From Lunularia cruciata (lineage: Eukaryota > Streptophyta > Marchantiopsida > Lunulariales > Lunulariaceae): a stretch of DNA of 64,000 nucleotides. Below the pieces are notes generated by a model. The model searched no databases. It was given only the letters and a program-made list of their open reading frames with translations, and was not told the origin of the DNA. Shown here one piece after another: positions 61,796 through 64,000 of the stretch; within the stretch, counting starts at the first letter, position 1, and every line of letters starts with the position of its first letter. The translations under genes were made by a program, and so were the position numbers. Location of the stretch: contig OX419758.1 in assembly GCA_948567375.1 (NCBI GenBank), forward strand, positions 36,957,001 to 37,021,000, given 5' to 3'.

Positions 61796-62251
61796 AGTGG
61801 TCCCATGATGAGAAGGGACTCAAGTAGAACAACATCGTTGTTACAATTGCGGTTGAGTTGGGCACCTAGCCATTAATTGTCATACTCATTTTCCTAAAGG
61901 CCATTGGCTCCTATAGAGGCAATCTTTGAACAACATGGAGAGACAAATTGAAGAGGAGGAGGCAAAAATCACATCAAAAAACAAAGATCACCAATAAATG
62001 TACCTCACGGCCTTATTGGCTCAATGGAGAAGCAAAGAAGTGGGGAAAGGAAAAAGAAAAGTGCACAAATATTGAGGAAGAAAAACTCACATTTGATTGT
62101 CATAAATGGAGTCCTAGAAGGCAATTAGGTGAGAATATTGATAGACCTTGGAGTAATAGAGAATTTCTTGTCTTGCTCTATTGAAATAAGGTCGGGGATG
62201 GATCTAGAGAAGGATGAGAATGAAGAAGTAAAATTACCTAATAGGCAGATA

Positions 62252-62359
62252 TAGAGGATTGAGTCATTTACCTAGAAAGGTAAAAATCTCTGTAAGAAAG
62301 TATCATAGAGGATTGAGTCATTTACCTAGAAAGGTAAAAATCTCTATAAGAAAGTATCA
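62252..62359 (+). repeat. 54-bp in-frame tandem duplication in the protease region
   Basis: Two units start at 62252 and 62306, encoding GLSHLPRKVKIS followed by RKY. The units differ by very few bases. The period is 18 codons. Confidence 0.85.
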
Positions 62360-63533
62360 GGAAGCAATTGAGTGGCAAGTGATACGGTTAGCTCGTTATG
62401 ATGCAATCTTAGGTCTGCCGTGGATAGAGCACTACAACCACACGATCAATTGGAGGAAGAAAGTAGTGAGAACTCATCAATGGAAGGTCATTGGGGTTAA
62501 AGAGAGAGCATACAAGCAAGAATTATCTCTCTATATCATAGAGATAATAGCTATATGTAAGATAGATGTTTCATGGGCCTAACAAAAGAAGTCCAAAGTA
62601 TACAACTCGACGGACAAGTTGATGAGAAATTGAAAGATAGGATCAATGAGTTTCAAAATGTCTTTTTGGATGACCTACTCTCAAGATTATCACCAAAAAG
62701 GAGAGTAGAATATAAAATCAAGATAATTCTTAAGAAGACACATCTTTGTAAGGCACCATATAGTCCCTCCCCTCATGAGTTGGAGGAATGTAAAGCTCAA
62801 ATTGAGGATATGCTACAGAAAGGATTTATCCAGCCTAGTGTATTACCATATGAGGCTCTTGTCGTTTTTGTGAAGAAAAGGGATGGTACAATGCGCATGT
62901 GCATGACTATTGGGGCCTAAATCAACAAATGGTGAAGAAAAAATACCCTTTAACCTACATAGATGACTTGTTTGATCAACTCAATAGAGCAAAACACTTC
63001 ACCAAACTTGACCTGTAGAGCAGTTACAACCAAATCTGGATTGTGGAAGAAGACATCCATAAAACTACTTGTTGAACAAGGTATGGTTACTTTGAGTACA
63101 TGGTGATGCCATTTGGCCTTGCCAATCCACCAGCCACCAACCACTTTCATGAGTTTGATGAATGACACATTTTGTCCATACTTGGATAACTCTATTTTCC
63201 TAGACAATGTCTATAGTAGGACAATTATGGAACACAAGTAGCATCTGCAAGAAGTCCTCCTGATTCTATGAAAAAATAGTTTTACACCAAAATCTCAAAG
63301 TGTGAGTTTGGCAAGTCTGAAGTAGACTACTTGGGATATAGAGTAAGTGGAGAAGGTATCCAAGTATTAATAAATAAAATAGAAGTCATTCAAAAATGGA
63401 ATGCTCTAGAAGATCAACCTCAACTCAAGAGTTTCTTGGAATTGATGGGATTATCATTGCTTTTTCAAGGACTTCTCTAATGTTTCAGAACCTCTAATGG
63501 CACTACTTGGCAAGGGAAAGAAGTGGATGTGGT

Positions 63534-63944
63534 TGTAAAAGACCAAAACGAGGAGAGAAATAGGAGAATGGAAACTCACATTGGGACACTTGAATGAGGG
63601 AAATCTCCGAATGCCTAGCATGAGCTTTGGCTTTGGTATTTAAAGGTAGCATACAAGGCCCTTGAGAAGCTTCTCAAGAAGCTTCCTCAAGCCGCTTTTT
63701 TAGAGTGAAAGCCAAGTTAATTAAGAAGCTTCTCAAGAAGCTTCCTTCTAGAAGCCACCTACTTGGCGTGCAAGCTAAGCTAGTTGGAAGCTTCTAGAAG
63801 CTACTTACTTAAGGTGCAAGCTAAGCTAACCAGGAAGCTTCCCAAGAAGCTTCCTAGATACTTCCGGAATATTCTAGGCTAATTTTTCTTATGTGCTACT
63901 TTGTGAGCCTATCTGACTTTGTCGCTAAACTCCATATTGTTACA
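63534..63944 (-). repeat. Family C LTR, 3' LTR of an element extending beyond the window
   Basis: 411 bp, TGTAACAATATGG to GGTCTTTTACA on the minus strand. The flanks gtggt and tattc are not duplicates, because the right side is not target DNA but internal element sequence. It contains a perfect heat shock motif at 63787-63799. Confidence 0.85.
63786..63800. promoter_or_regulatory. Perfect three-module heat shock element motif in LTR
   Basis: GAAgcTTCtaGAA, identical in sequence and position to the motif at 23941-23953. A second partial motif, TTCtaGAA, lies at about 63746-63753. Confidence 0.55.
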
Positions 63945-64000
63945 TATTCCCTCGCCGCTAGTTGGTGACGTCCTTGTCGCCAGTGAAGCTTTGAATTCCT
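63945..64000 (-). CDS. C-terminal end of a family C gypsy polyprotein (partial)
   Basis: The minus strand reads EFKASLATRTSPTSGEGI without a stop up to the LTR boundary at 63944. This resembles the short C-terminal tail of some gypsy polyproteins, and the GC-rich, CpG-bearing sequence contrasts with the decayed elements around it. The body of the element lies to the right of the window. The purine-rich 'ggcgagggaa' just before the LTR may be the polypurine tract. Confidence 0.6.

Larger units (their letters stand above)
59566..63533 (+). mobile_element. Decayed family A Ty3/gypsy element, internal region (gag, protease, RT)
   Basis: After the primer site come gag (about 60124-60940, with QHSIGVVKNWISRMNQYF and LENFNQGLKEQICQEV) and a zinc knuckle at 61839-61880 (CYNCG, GHLAINC) displaced by the LTR at 61049-61795. 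A protease region with YDAILGLPWIEHYNH (62397-62441) follows. RT runs from 62573 (FQNVFLDDLL, GFIQPSVLPYEALVVFVKKRDGT split by decay) through YFEYMVMPFGLANPP (about 63085-63130) and KCEFGKSEVDYLGYRVSGEG (about 63298-63357). The catalytic YxDD box is not readable. RNase H starts near KGKKWMW, where a family C element is inserted. Integrase and the 3' LTR are absent or outside the window. Confidence 0.88.

Overview
The window looks like nuclear DNA of a land plant, most likely a non-seed plant and possibly a moss. This is inference: it rests on plant-type mitochondrial carriers, a GT-AG intron, plant-type initiator-Met-tRNA primer sites next to LTRs, AT-rich sequence and a large load of decayed retroelements. 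I cannot name the species. Only two genes look intact, and both encode mitochondrial carrier family (SLC25) proteins lying in less AT-rich islands: a BAC2-like basic amino acid carrier (19248-20437, minus, one 233-bp intron) and a BOU-like carrier (46752-47705, plus, one uninterrupted reading frame).

Nearly everything else recognisable is mobile-element debris. Ty3/gypsy pol remnants lie at 403-2595 (RNase H, integrase and a C-terminal PHD-type finger), 9740-11290, 22225-26541, 28150-29400 and 59566-63533. Two LTR families recur. Family A starts TGTAATACC and ends in ATTACA or TTACA; it has internal ~155-bp tandem units, and six copies are seen. Family C (351-413 bp) has three copies, two with perfect heat-shock-element motifs. 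A non-LTR retrotransposon with a restriction-like-endonuclease-type C-terminus occupies 56229-58966, with 3' fragments at 22092-22191, 49531-49680 and 53310-53893. A third, unrecognised repeat family, here called B, has three copies (3380-5460, 14734-16350, 36160-40150). It encodes a protein with a conserved N-terminal block and a long coiled coil.

The right end is a readable nest: a non-LTR element is cut by a family A gypsy element at 58967, which is cut in turn by a reverse-oriented family A LTR (61049-61795) and by a family C element whose 3' LTR begins at 63534 and whose body runs out of the window.

The regions 29400-35870, 40150-46300, 49681-53310 and 53895-56200 are mostly AT-rich and hold no gene that I can support. 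The two carriers are the only genes likely to serve the host, both in mitochondrial amino acid traffic; nothing in the sequence shows that they are co-regulated.
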